Shown piece by piece: positions 17,366-25,297 of a stretch of DNA of 64,000 bases (position 1 is the first letter of the stretch; every line of letters starts with the position of its first letter). Position numbers and translations under genes: made by a program. Source of the DNA: Uliginosibacterium aquaticum (GTDB lineage: Bacteria > Pseudomonadota > Gammaproteobacteria > Burkholderiales > Rhodocyclaceae); NCBI RefSeq assembly GCF_012972705.2, contig NZ_JABCSC020000003.1, positions 372,001 through 436,000 of the forward strand. The letters run 5' to 3'. The notes under the pieces were generated by a model. It made no database searches, was not told the origin of the DNA, and saw only the letters and a list, made by a program, of their open reading frames with translations.

Positions 17366-18919
17366 ATGGAACACGCACCCCGCTCTTTCCGTGCCTCGCT
17401 GGCCGCAATGCTGGGCATCTGTCTGGTGATCATCCTGATTGCGCTGGATTCGACCGTGGTCGGCACTGCGATGCCGCGCATCGTGGCCGAGCTGCGCGGT
17501 TACGACCTTTATCCGTGGATCGCCTCGGCCTATCTGCTGGGCAGTGCGATCACGATCCCGATTGCCGGGCGGCTCGGCGATCTGTATGGCCGCAAGCCTT
17601 TCGTGCTGGCGGCGATCATCACTTTTACGGTCACTTCGGCTGCCTGCGGCTTCGCCGGCAGCATGACGCAGCTGATGCTGGCGCGCGGTCTGCAGGGCAT
17701 CGGCGGCGGCATGCTGGTGGGCGTGGCTTTCGCCTGCGTACCGGATCTGTTCCCGGACCGCGCTCAGCGCGTGCGCTGGCAGGTGCTGCTGTCGGCCAGC
17801 TTCGGCGTGGCCTCGGCCCTGGGGCCGACGTTGGGCGGCTGGCTCACTGAGCATTTCGGCTGGCGTTCGGTATTCACCATCAATCTGCCGGTGGCCGTGC
17901 TGGCGCTGCCGATGGTGTGGTGCTATCTGCCCCACATCGTGCATCACGAGGAGGGCGACCGCAGCATCGACTGGCTCGGTGCCCTGCTGCTGGCGGTGAG
18001 CGTGACGACCCTGTTACTCGGCTCGGAAGCGATCCAGACCCATGGCTTTGGCGACTGGCGTGGCCCGGCCTTGATGTTGGGCGCCATCGCTTGCGGGGCG
18101 CTCTTCGTGTGGCATCAGCACCATTCCGCTTCGCCGATTATTCCGCCGCGCCTCTTCGCCAATCGTGATGCGCTGAAGCTGATGGCGCTGGGCTTGCTGA
18201 CCGGTTTGTCGATGTTCGTGCTGGTGTTCTACTCGCCGCTGCTGCTGCAGGGCGGTTTCGGCTTCTCACCCAAACAGGCCGGTTATCTGATGACGCCGCT
18301 GCTGGTGTGCATCACGCTCGGCAGCATCGTGAACGGCCGCATTCTGCCGCGCGTGGCGCGCGCCGAGCGGGTAATTGCCTGGGGCCAGATCGGCACGCTG
18401 GTCAGCTGCCTGTGCCTGAGTCTGCTCGGGCCGGGCGCGCCGAACTGGCAGATTCTGCTGCAATTTGCCCTGTGCGGCTTCAGCCTGGGTTTCCAGCTGC
18501 CCAACCTGACCCTGCAGATGATGGCTGTGGCGGGCAAGCGTGATCTGGGCGTGGGCTCGGCGCTGATCCAGACCACCCGCATGATCGGCAGCATGCTCGG
18601 TGTCGGCATCGCCGGCGTAATGGTCAATGCCCGCTACGCCCACGATGCAGGAGGGGCGGTGGCAGCCCTGAAGCTGGAGTCACCGGCGCTGGAGAGCCTG
18701 ATGGACACGCCGCAGATTCTGATCCGGGCGGCTGATCAGCAGGCGCTGGCCGAGCTGGCGGGCAGGCTGGGCTTTGATGCAGCGGCGCTGATTGAGCAGG
18801 CGCGTCACGCACTGGTGGGCGGAATCCACCTTGGCTTCGTGCTCTGCGCAATCATGGCCGCGCTGAGCATTGCAATCAGTTTGCGCCTGCCGCGTTACGA
18901 GATCGCGAAAAAAAGCTAG
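17366..18919 (+). CDS. MFS drug efflux transporter, DHA2 (EmrB/QacA-like, 14 TMS)
   Basis: A 517-residue inner-membrane proton antiporter. Near residue 27, IALDSTVVGTAMPRIVAEL is the motif D1-like start of DHA2 carriers, and GRLGDLYGRKPF (about residue 68) is MFS motif A. Length and hydrophobicity suit 14 segments. It overlaps the end of marR closely, with AGGAG inside the marR 3' end as ribosome site. No EmrA-type adaptor follows, so it may act alone across the inner membrane. Substrate unknown. Confidence 0.88.
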   Translation: MEHAPRSFRASLAAMLGICLVIILIALDSTVVGTAMPRIVAELRGYDLYPWIASAYLLGSAITIPIAGRLGDLYGRKPFVLAAIITFTVTSAACGFAGSMTQLMLARGLQGIGGGMLVGVAFACVPDLFPDRAQRVRWQVLLSASFGVASALGPTLGGWLTEHFGWRSVFTINLPVAVLALPMVWCYLPHIVHHEEGDRSIDWLGALLLAVSVTTLLLGSEAIQTHGFGDWRGPALMLGAIACGALFVWHQHHSASPIIPPRLFANRDALKLMALGLLTGLSMFVLVFYSPLLLQGGFGFSPKQAGYLMTPLLVCITLGSIVNGRILPRVARAERVIAWGQIGTLVSCLCLSLLGPGAPNWQILLQFALCGFSLGFQLPNLTLQMMAVAGKRDLGVGSALIQTTRMIGSMLGVGIAGVMVNARYAHDAGGAVAALKLESPALESLMDTPQILIRAADQQALAELAGRLGFDAAALIEQARHALVGGIHLGFVLCAIMAALSIAISLRLPRYEIAKKS

Positions 18920-19011
18920 GATTGCGCGCAGCAAGCTTCCGAAGCATTTCACGGACAGCCGGGCGCGGTTTGCCAGGCTGCTGCCATCCACCCGTTTCCC
19001 GAGGCAATCCC

Positions 19012-19851
19012 ATGGCGATCTATCAGGGCATCGAACACGTTGCGGTTTTTTCTGCCGACACCACGCGCCTGCGTGACTGGTATGTGAAGAATCTCGACAT
19101 GAAGTGCATCTTGGATAACGGCGCAGGCGTGTATTTCCTGCTTATGGCCAATGGCTCGATGATCGAGCTGGTGCCGAGCCAGGAGCCTTCGCTGTGTGCC
19201 GGCAAGCCCCAGGTCAAGGACAGCGGCTTGCGCCACATCGCGCTGGCAGTGGATGCGCATGATTTCGGTGAGGCGGTGCATCGCCTGGCCGAAAGCGGCG
19301 TGGAAACCATCGGCAAAACGCCACACCAGTTCCCGGAAGGTCTGGCGACTTATCACTTCCGTGATCCGGACGGCAACATCCTGCACCTGATCTCGCGCCC
19401 CAACCGCCTCTCGCTGGCGATGCCGCCGCGCCTTGCCGACGCACCGAAGAACGTGCTGATCCAGGGCATCGAGCACACCTGCATCATCGCTAGGGATCCG
19501 GAGGCGCTGCGCGCCTGGTATATCGACGCGCTCAAGTTCCAGCTGATCGTGCGCGACGATGGTCATGGCACGGCCTTCGTGCTGGCAGCCGATGGTAGCT
19601 CGATCATCGAGTTCATCCAGGCCGAGCGTGAGATCGGCACCGAGCATTATCGCGCTCAGGGCATCCGTCACATTGCGCTGCGCATGAATGCGGCGGATGT
19701 GGCTGAGGGCGCTGGCCGCCTGAAGGGGCGTGGCGTCGAAGTGCTGGAGGACTACAAGGCGCTGGAGAATGGCGTGCAGCTGTTCTTCTTCCGCGACCCC
19801 GAAGGCAATGTGTTGCATCTGGTTGGCCGCACCGAGCCGCTCGCAAAATAA
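19012..19851 (+). CDS. VOC family protein with two tandem VOC domains
   Basis: A 279-residue protein made of two similar halves, each starting with YQGIEHVAVFSADTTRLRDW or IQGIEHTCIIARDPEALRAW and ending with FRDPDGNILHL or FRDPEGNVLHL. This is the layout of extradiol dioxygenase-like or glyoxalase-like enzymes; the conserved His in each IEH and the Glu/His of the last strands could bind metal. Substrate not identifiable. GAGG precedes the ATG at 19012; the open frame to 18922 overlaps the MFS stop region and looks non-coding. A small membrane protein gene follows by 7 bp. Confidence 0.85.
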   Translation: MAIYQGIEHVAVFSADTTRLRDWYVKNLDMKCILDNGAGVYFLLMANGSMIELVPSQEPSLCAGKPQVKDSGLRHIALAVDAHDFGEAVHRLAESGVETIGKTPHQFPEGLATYHFRDPDGNILHLISRPNRLSLAMPPRLADAPKNVLIQGIEHTCIIARDPEALRAWYIDALKFQLIVRDDGHGTAFVLAADGSSIIEFIQAEREIGTEHYRAQGIRHIALRMNAADVAEGAGRLKGRGVEVLEDYKALENGVQLFFFRDPEGNVLHLVGRTEPLAK

Positions 19852-19858
19852 GGATTCC

Positions 19859-20365
19859 ATGAGCAAAAAGTTGCATGAGCGCTCGGTCAAGCAGGCCGAG
19901 CGCACCCTGTGGGTGAGTGTCGCAGTGGGCGTGGTGTGTCTGGCCTTCGTTCTTTTCGGCGGCAATCTGGATGACACCGGCAAACAAGTCGTGGGCGGGC
20001 TGATCGTGGCTATCCTCGCCTATCAGCTGGTGCGCCGTTTCACGCGTGGGCCGCTGGTGGGCGTGGCCATCATCGAGCTACTCGACGGCTTCCTGTATTT
20101 TCGCAATCCGTCCAGCCGGCCGATGCGCGTGGATCGCATCGCGCTGGAGAAGATCCACTCGATCCGTCTAATGGGCGAGGATCGCCTGCGCTACTTCGAT
20201 TGCAAGCTCATGAACGGCGACCTGGCCCACATCGGCCCCTTCGAGCGCGGCCAGGGTGAACTGGTAATCGCCGAATGGTTTTATCAGAACCTGCCGGAGA
20301 CGCCTTTCATCGTCGACACCTCGGCCACCGTGTTCGAGGAAATGCAGCGCCCGCCGGGGCTCTAG
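19859..20365 (+). CDS. small membrane protein of unknown function
   Basis: I do not recognise this 168-residue protein. It has a basic N terminus (SKKLHERSVKQAERTLW), two hydrophobic segments (about residues 19-38 and 43-60), and a soluble C-terminal domain of about 105 residues rich in hydrophobic strands, possibly PH-like (FLYFRNPSSRPMRVDRIALE then IHSIRLMGEDRLRYFDCKL). Such TM-TM-PH layouts occur in bacterial PH-domain membrane proteins, but that is only a resemblance. The ATG follows the VOC stop by 7 bp after AAGGATTCC, so the two are co-transcribed. Confidence 0.75.
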   Translation: MSKKLHERSVKQAERTLWVSVAVGVVCLAFVLFGGNLDDTGKQVVGGLIVAILAYQLVRRFTRGPLVGVAIIELLDGFLYFRNPSSRPMRVDRIALEKIHSIRLMGEDRLRYFDCKLMNGDLAHIGPFERGQGELVIAEWFYQNLPETPFIVDTSATVFEEMQRPPGL

Positions 20366-20411
20366 CAAGAATCGGGTGGCGGCCGGTGCTACCGGCTGCG
20401 ACACTTCGCGC

Positions 20412-21269
20412 ATGCCATCCGATCTCCCCATTCATTCTGCGGCCAGTCAGAGCGAGGCTTACGCCACCATTGCGCAGGCCATCCGCTTCCTGCGCGAACA
20501 TGCCCGCGAGCAGCCCGATCTGGCTGTACTGGCGGATGCGCTGGGCTTGTCCAGCTTTCACCTGCAGCGCCTGTTCAGTGCCTGGGCGGGCGTGAGCCCC
20601 AAGCGCTTCCTGCAGTTCCTGAGCAAGGAGGAGGCGCGTCGGCGTCTGCGGGCTTCCGCCTCGGTTCTGGACGCCAGTCTCGCCAGCGGATTGTCCGGCC
20701 CCGGTCGTCTGCATGACCTGATGGTGACCTGCGAGGCCGTCACGCCCGGAGAGGTGGCGCAAGGTGGGGCCGGGCTGGACATTCTCTATGGCTGCGGCGC
20801 TACGCCCTTTGGCGAAGCTTTCGTGGCCCTGACCTCACGCGGCATCTGCCGCCTCGAATTTCTGGCAGAAGAGGCTGCCTTGGCTGTCTTGCGTGAGGAA
20901 TGGCCCAGAGCCCGTCTGTGCCATGAACCCGGTGCGGCCCAGCGCACGCTGAATGCAGCCTTCCAGCGGTTGCCAGGCTCGGCGCCCCTGCATCTGCTGC
21001 TGCGTGGCAGCAATTTCCAGATTCAGGTCTGGCAGGCCTTGTTGCGTATTCCGCCGGGCGATCTGGCTAGCTATGGTCAGATCGCCCGTGCCCTGGGCAA
21101 GCCACAGGCCGCCCGCGCCGTTGGCAGTGCGATTGGCGCCAATACCCTTGCCGCGCTGATCCCCTGTCACCGGGTGATCCGTGAGAGCGGAGACTTCAGT
21201 GATTATCGCTGGGGCATCGAGCGCAAGCAGGCCTTGATTGCGCTCGAAGCCGCACAGAATCGGCTCTGA
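20412..21269 (+). CDS. AraC-type HTH / O6-methylguanine-DNA methyltransferase fusion (Ada-like)
   Basis: A 285-residue fusion. Residues about 14-100 form an AraC helix-turn-helix (LADALGLSSFHLQRLFSAWA then GVSPKRFLQFLSKEEARRRL). Residues about 205-285 are the Ogt/MGMT domain: FQIQVWQALLRIPPGDLASY, ARAVGSAIGAN, and the acceptor PCHRVI with Cys252. It lacks the N-terminal zinc/Cys domain of Ada that senses methylphosphotriesters, so its DNA-repair activity is clear but its inducing signal is not. Start at 20412 is the first Met before the HTH. It abuts the convergent transporter gene with no spacing. Confidence 0.9.
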   Translation: MPSDLPIHSAASQSEAYATIAQAIRFLREHAREQPDLAVLADALGLSSFHLQRLFSAWAGVSPKRFLQFLSKEEARRRLRASASVLDASLASGLSGPGRLHDLMVTCEAVTPGEVAQGGAGLDILYGCGATPFGEAFVALTSRGICRLEFLAEEAALAVLREEWPRARLCHEPGAAQRTLNAAFQRLPGSAPLHLLLRGSNFQIQVWQALLRIPPGDLASYGQIARALGKPQAARAVGSAIGANTLAALIPCHRVIRESGDFSDYRWGIERKQALIALEAAQNRL

Positions 21270-21842
21270 TCAGAGCATTTCGCCCAGATTCAGCAGAGCG
21301 GCCACGCCCAGCGCAGCGAAAATCAGTGCGCAGACTATGTGCACGACCTTGATCGGCACAATCTTCGTCAGCTTGTCGCCGAAATACACCACCGGCGCAT
21401 TGGCCAGCATCATGCCGACGGTCGTGCCTGCCACCACCCAGGCCAGCGCCGAATACTTGGCTGCCAGCGCGACTGTGGCGATCTGGGTCTTGTCACCCAT
21501 TTCGACGATGAAGAAGGCGATGGTAGTGGTCAGGAAGGCGCCGAAGCGCGCCGGCTTGGGGGCATCGTCGTCATCCAGCTTGTCCGGGATCAGCATCCAG
21601 GCGCCCATGGCGAGGAAGGACACGCCGAGGATCCAGCGCATGGCATCCGCGCCGAGATGCAGGGTGATCCATTGCCCGACCGCCGCTGCGCAGGCGTGAT
21701 TGACCAGTGTGGCGGCAAGGATGCCCAGGCAGATCGGCAGGGGCTTCTTGAGGCGTGCGGCGAGCACGAGGGCGAGCAACTGCGTCTTGTCGCCCATTTC
21801 GGCGAGGGCGACGATGCCCGTGGAGACGAGGAAGGCTTCCAT
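21270..21842 (-). CDS. TMEM165/GDT1 (UPF0016) family manganese exporter
   Basis: A 190-residue inner-membrane protein with two repeats of three hydrophobic segments, each with the family motif EMGDKTQ, at residues 15-21 and 114-120. An acidic loop (DKLDDDDAPK) separates the repeats. Bacterial members such as Vibrio MneA export Mn2+. The strongest support is the yybP-ykoY Mn2+ riboswitch upstream (21920-22023), which would turn expression on when manganese is high. The ATG at 21842 matches the usual MEAFLVSTGIVALAE start; one at 21851 is also possible and neither has a strong Shine-Dalgarno, fitting a riboswitch-controlled site. Confidence 0.92.
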   Translation of the reverse strand: MEAFLVSTGIVALAEMGDKTQLLALVLAARLKKPLPICLGILAATLVNHACAAAVGQWITLHLGADAMRWILGVSFLAMGAWMLIPDKLDDDDAPKPARFGAFLTTTIAFFIVEMGDKTQIATVALAAKYSALAWVVAGTTVGMMLANAPVVYFGDKLTKIVPIKVVHIVCALIFAALGVAALLNLGEML

Positions 21843-21919
21843 GTGAGTCATTACGAGGCAGGCCGACGGACGAACACAATGACTGCCGCGACCCGTCGAC
21901 CTGCATCGACACCGCAACA

Positions 21920-22023
21920 GTCAAAGGTCTCGCCGAACCTGGCTTGGCTCCCAGCGCCATGGTCTTGCGACCAAGTCTGTTGACGCTGGGCCCGCTTGTT
22001 GCGGGTGGCTACTCCCCGATGAC
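21920..22023 (-). promoter_or_regulatory. yybP-ykoY manganese riboswitch
   Basis: Reading the minus strand from 22023: GGGGAGTAGCC opens the element, a GC-rich hairpin (ACCCGC/GCGGGC) follows, then the conserved AGCGTCAACA, a CCAGCG/CGCTGG stem around GGTCGCAAGACC, the GGGAGCCAAGCCAGG loop and the closing GCGAGACCTTTGAC. These are the conserved blocks of the yybP-ykoY family, with the two loops that form the Mn2+ pocket. It precedes a TMEM165-type Mn exporter by about 80 nt, the expected target. Expression platform details between 21843 and 21919 are not clear. Confidence 0.9.
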
Positions 22024-22208
22024 GGGGCGGATTCTACGGGATTTTCCGGCGACAAGGCGGCGCAGGCGAGATTCCTGTGCAAAACGCACGCTGATCAGCA
22101 GCCTGAAAAGCTTGCTGAGCGTGACTTTCATGCTGATCTTGCAGCGAACAAAGCCGGATCTTTCTGACGAGCGCAGTTTGCGTTTTTTAAGGCCTGATCT
22201 AGCCTGAA

Positions 22209-22240
22209 TGCACCGGAAGGGGTGTCATCCCCCCGGTGCA
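22209..22240 (+). promoter_or_regulatory. leader stem-loop 1 of the PL3 pectate lyase
   Basis: TGCACCGG (22209-22216) pairs with CCGGTGCA (22233-22240), and inside it GGGG pairs with CCCC around TGTCAT. It lacks a T-run, so it looks like an mRNA leader structure rather than a terminator. Confidence 0.5.
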
Positions 22241-22250
22241 GCACAAGAAA

Positions 22251-22266
22251 TGGCGCATGAGCGCCA
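22251..22266 (+). promoter_or_regulatory. leader stem-loop 2 of the PL3 pectate lyase
   Basis: TGGCGC / GCGCCA closes an ATGA loop 25 bp before the lyase start codon, just downstream of stem-loop 1 and upstream of the AGGAG ribosome site. Confidence 0.45.
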
Positions 22267-22291
22267 GACAATAAATCTCAGGAGACAGGCA

Positions 22292-23365
22292 ATGACAATC
22301 AAGTACTTCATGCTGGGCTTGACGGCCCTGGCAAGCATTGGTGTGGCCCAGGCCGCCAACCGTCCCGCTGGTTACGTCACGATCTGCAGCGAAGGTAAAA
22401 CCTGCAGTGTGCCGGCCAATACGAGCGTGGCTTATGGCCGTGCGGACAAGTTCACCTACAAGACGCTCTCGGGCAGTTTCGTGTGTGGTGAAGTCACCTT
22501 CGGCACGGGCACCAAGGTGGCCGGAGGTACCAATGAGTGTTCGGTGCCTTCCGGCACTTCGAGTGCCTCCAGCGCATCCAGCGTTGCTTCGAGTGCTGCT
22601 GCTTCGAGCAGTGCGGCGGCTTCCAGCGCTGCGTCGTCGAGCAAGGCCAGCTCGGCTGCCAGCAGCGCCGCATCCAGTGTTGCCACCAATACATGCGCGC
22701 CTGGCAGCACCATCGAAAATGCCACCGTCGATTGCGGTGGCATCACTGTCGGGACTTCCTGCAATGGCGGCAGCGAATCCCAGCAACCGCTGTTCACGCT
22801 GAAGAATGCCACCATCAAGAATGTACGCATCAACGCCAATGCGGCCGATGGCATTCACTGCGTATCTGGCAATTGCCGGGCTGAGAATGTGGTGTGGGAA
22901 GACGTGTGTGAGGATGCTGCGACCAACAAATCTGAGGGCGGTACCTTCACGATCTCGGGTGGCTCGGCGAATGCTGCGCAGGACAAGACCTTCCAGCACA
23001 ACTCGAAGAACAGCACCTTTGTGATCGAGAACTTCAACACCTATGGCGCGGTTGGCAAGTTGTGGCGTTCCTGCGGCGACTGCACCAGCAACGGCGGTCC
23101 GCGCTATGTGCAGATCAACAACGTAACCATCAATGGCACGATCAGCAGCACCGTAGTGGGCCTGAACCGTAACTATGGCGACAAGGCCACGATTCGTAAC
23201 CTGAAGGTCAAGGGCCTGGTATGGACCTCGGCCATCACCTCCAAGCCGCGGATCTGCGAGGAGTGGAAGGGCATCGAAAAGGGCAATGGGTCGACCGAGA
23301 AGTACGGTGAGTTCTTCAACACCGCTTACTGTGATGTCAGCCCGTCGGACGTGACGAGCTTCTGA
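22292..23365 (+). CDS. pectate lyase, PL3 family, with N-terminal module and Ser/Ala linker
   Basis: A secreted 357-residue enzyme that cleaves polygalacturonate by beta-elimination. Signal peptide about 1-22 (ends GVAQA). Residues 23-86 form a small Cys-containing module (ICSEGKTCSVPANTSVAYGR), a likely binding domain. Residues 87-135 are a Ser/Ala linker. Residues 136-357 are a PL3 beta-helix: ATIKNVRINANAADGIHC, VVWEDVCEDAAT, QHNSKNSTFVIENF and LWRSCGDCT match PL3 hallmarks. No lipobox, so unlike the other polysaccharide enzymes here it should be released. AGGAG lies 9 bases before the ATG. Two leader hairpins and a terminator flank it. Confidence 0.9.
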   Translation: MTIKYFMLGLTALASIGVAQAANRPAGYVTICSEGKTCSVPANTSVAYGRADKFTYKTLSGSFVCGEVTFGTGTKVAGGTNECSVPSGTSSASSASSVASSAAASSSAAASSAASSSKASSAASSAASSVATNTCAPGSTIENATVDCGGITVGTSCNGGSESQQPLFTLKNATIKNVRINANAADGIHCVSGNCRAENVVWEDVCEDAATNKSEGGTFTISGGSANAAQDKTFQHNSKNSTFVIENFNTYGAVGKLWRSCGDCTSNGGPRYVQINNVTINGTISSTVVGLNRNYGDKATIRNLKVKGLVWTSAITSKPRICEEWKGIEKGNGSTEKYGEFFNTAYCDVSPSDVTSF

Positions 23366-23390
23366 TCCGGCAAGCCTGAGTAAAGCTCTG

Positions 23391-23414
23391 CGGGAGGCTT
23401 CGGCCTCCCGTTTT
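23391..23414 (+). terminator. terminator of the PL3 gene
   Basis: CGGGAGGC / GCCTCCCG stem with a TTCG tetraloop followed by TTTTC, 25 bp after the lyase stop. Confidence 0.85.
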
Positions 23415-23424
23415 CATTTCGTGC

Positions 23425-23790
23425 TTATTCCGCTGCGCAGCTGAAATGCAGATCCAGGTCGCGCAGGCCCTGTGTGCGGGTGGTTGTACCCAGCACCAGC
23501 CGCTTGTGCATGTTGCCTGAAAGACTAAAGCGTTCCTGGCTCAGGGCTTCGCCGGCAAGCTCGCTGTGCCAGGCGACTCGCATCGAGGTGCAGCCGCAGG
23601 CCGCCGTTGCCTGCTTGATCCGGAAATCCGCCTCCAGTATCAGCTGCTGGCGCTTTGATTGCGGCGGCGTCATCTCGATGCTTACACACTCTGCCAGTGC
23701 GTTATGCAGCCTCAGTTGCGGCGCAGCCATTGCCATTCCAGGCAGCAGCAGAGCCAGCGTCACTGTCTTGATCGACGGACGTGCCGGCAT
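23425..23790 (-). CDS. small secreted protein, function unknown
   Basis: A 121-residue protein with a signal peptide of about 22 residues (LALLLPGMAMA then APQ). The mature part has Cys35, a CGC pair near residues 65-67 and a final Cys near 118, suggesting two disulfides, and reads as a small beta-rich domain. It may belong to the DUF2195 group, but I hold that weakly. It is convergent with the PL3 gene across the terminator and divergent from serC. Nothing shows its role. Confidence 0.65.
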   Translation of the reverse strand: MPARPSIKTVTLALLLPGMAMAAPQLRLHNALAECVSIEMTPPQSKRQQLILEADFRIKQATAACGCTSMRVAWHSELAGEALSQERFSLSGNMHKRLVLGTTTRTQGLRDLDLHFSCAAE

Positions 23791-23975
23791 GGGCCTCCCT
23801 AGGTTACTGGTAGATGGATGGCGTGAGAGGCCAGTTTAGGGGCTGGCCAGCGTGTTAAGCGGCCGGATGTCGGAAGAGAGGGCAAGAAAATCGTAGCCGG
23901 CCAGCGGTTTCCCCTCCCGCGCCCGCCGGACTACAATGGCGGACTCAGAATTTTCCTTCTTCACTGGAGTCTGCC

Positions 23976-25097
23976 GTGAAACCCACCATCAAACCGAACT
24001 CGCCGAACTTCTCTTCGGGCCCCTGCGCCAAGCGTCCTGGCTACTCGTTGGCCAATCTGCCGAAGGACATTCTCGGCCGCTCGCACCGCAGCTCCCTGGG
24101 CAAGGCCCGTCTGGCCAAGGCCATCACCGAAACCAAGCGCCTGCTGGGCATCCCGGCGGACTACCACGTTGGCATCCTGCCGGCTTCCGACACCGGCGCC
24201 TTCGAGCTGGCCATGTGGAACCTGCTGGGTGCCCGCCCGGTGGATACCTTCGCCTGGGAATCCTTCGGCGAAGGCTGGGTGACCGACATCGTCAAACAGC
24301 TCAAGCTCAAGGATGTGCGCAACTTCAGCGCCGCCTACGGCGAGCTGCCGGACCTCGGCCAGTGGGACCCGAAGAACGACATCGTGTTCACCTGGAACGG
24401 CACCACCTCCGGCGTGAAAGTGCCGAATGGCGACTGGATCCCGGCTGACCGCGAAGGCCTGACCCTGTGTGACGCGACCTCCGCCGTGTTCGCCATGGAA
24501 CTGCCGTGGGACAAGCTCGACGTCGTCACTTACTCGTGGCAGAAGGTGCTGGGCGGTGAAGGTGCCCACGGCATGCTGATCCTGTCGCCGCGCGCTGTGC
24601 AGCGCCTGAAGGACTACAAGCCGAGCTGGCCGCTGCCGAAGATCTTCCGCATCGCCAAGGGCGGCGAGCTGATGGCCGAGATCTTTGAAGGTGCCACCAT
24701 CAACACCCCGTCGATGATCGCCAACGAAGACTATCTGGACGCCCTCGCATGGGTGGATTCCATCGGCGGCGTGCCGGCACTGATCAAGCGCAGCAACGAC
24801 AACCTCGCCGTCTTCGAGCGTTTCGTCGCCAAGACCCCATGGATTCACTTCCTCGCCAAGGATGAAGTCAGCCGCTCCAACACCTCGGTGTGCTTCTCGC
24901 TCGACGCCACGCCGGATCAGGTCAAGGCGCTGGTGAAGCTGCTCGACAAGGAAGGCGTTGCGTATGACATCGGCGCCTACAAGGACGCCCCGAGCGGCCT
25001 GCGCTTCTGGTGTGGCGCCACGGTTGAAGCTTCTGATCTGGAAGCTGTGCTGCCCTGGCTGGAGTGGGCCTACGCCGAAGTCACCAAGGCCGCCTGA
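23976..25097 (+). CDS. serC: phosphoserine transaminase (SerC, alternative type)
   Basis: A PLP aminotransferase converting 3-phosphohydroxypyruvate and glutamate to phosphoserine. The 373 residues begin [19 protein letters not shown] and carry the PLP lysine Lys190 in [10 protein letters not shown]. This resembles the alphaproteobacterial/archaeal SerC subgroup (TIGR01365 type) rather than the E. coli form of about 360 residues. It starts with GTG at 23976, with TGGAG 8 bases upstream. It stands alone between terminators; no serA or serB adjoins. Confidence 0.9.
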   Translation: MKPTIKPNSPNFSSGPCAKRPGYSLANLPKDILGRSHRSSLGKARLAKAITETKRLLGIPADYHVGILPASDTGAFELAMWNLLGARPVDTFAWESFGEGWVTDIVKQLKLKDVRNFSAAYGELPDLGQWDPKNDIVFTWNGTTSGVKVPNGDWIPADREGLTLCDATSAVFAMELPWDKLDVVTYSWQKVLGGEGAHGMLILSPRAVQRLKDYKPSWPLPKIFRIAKGGELMAEIFEGATINTPSMIANEDYLDALAWVDSIGGVPALIKRSNDNLAVFERFVAKTPWIHFLAKDEVSRSNTSVCFSLDATPDQVKALVKLLDKEGVAYDIGAYKDAPSGLRFWCGATVEASDLEAVLPWLEWAYAEVTKAA

Positions 25098-25157
25098 TCG
25101 TAGGTGCGACTTCAGTCGCACACCACGCGCAAGTAGCCGATGAGGTCGGCCCTACGA
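25098..25157. repeat. REP-like palindromic element
   Basis: Just after the serC stop, TCGTAGG (25098-25104) and CCTACGA (25151-25157) are perfect outer arms. Inside lies a tight hairpin, GTGCGACT / AGTCGCAC at 25104-25121. The GTAGG-hairpin-CCTAC design resembles REP elements common between genes in proteobacteria. Only one copy is in the window. Confidence 0.5.
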
Positions 25158-25190
25158 AAACGCCCGGACTGGTTCCGGGCGTTTTGTTTT
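25157..25190 (+). terminator. terminator after serC
   Basis: A 12-bp stem AAAACGCCCGGA / TCCGGGCGTTTT with loop CTGGT, followed by GTTTT. Confidence 0.85.
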
Positions 25191-25297
25191 GTGTACTGGC
25201 ACTGCAGCACAAAACCTTGCTTATAGAATGGATTTGAACCAGCATGCGCGGCTCATGATCTCGCCCGTTCAATTCCTGAAAAAGGTGTAGTCCGCTC

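Noticed and set aside
22560-22690. Repetitive Ser/Ala-coding tracts read as a CRISPR or tandem repeat array
   Set aside because: The repeats are irregular codon runs (AGC, GCC, TCC, GCT) in frame with secreted proteins; there are no spacers of constant length.
25098-25157. Attachment site or insertion-sequence end
   Set aside because: The nested palindromes end in the serC terminator and no integrase or transposase gene is in the window.
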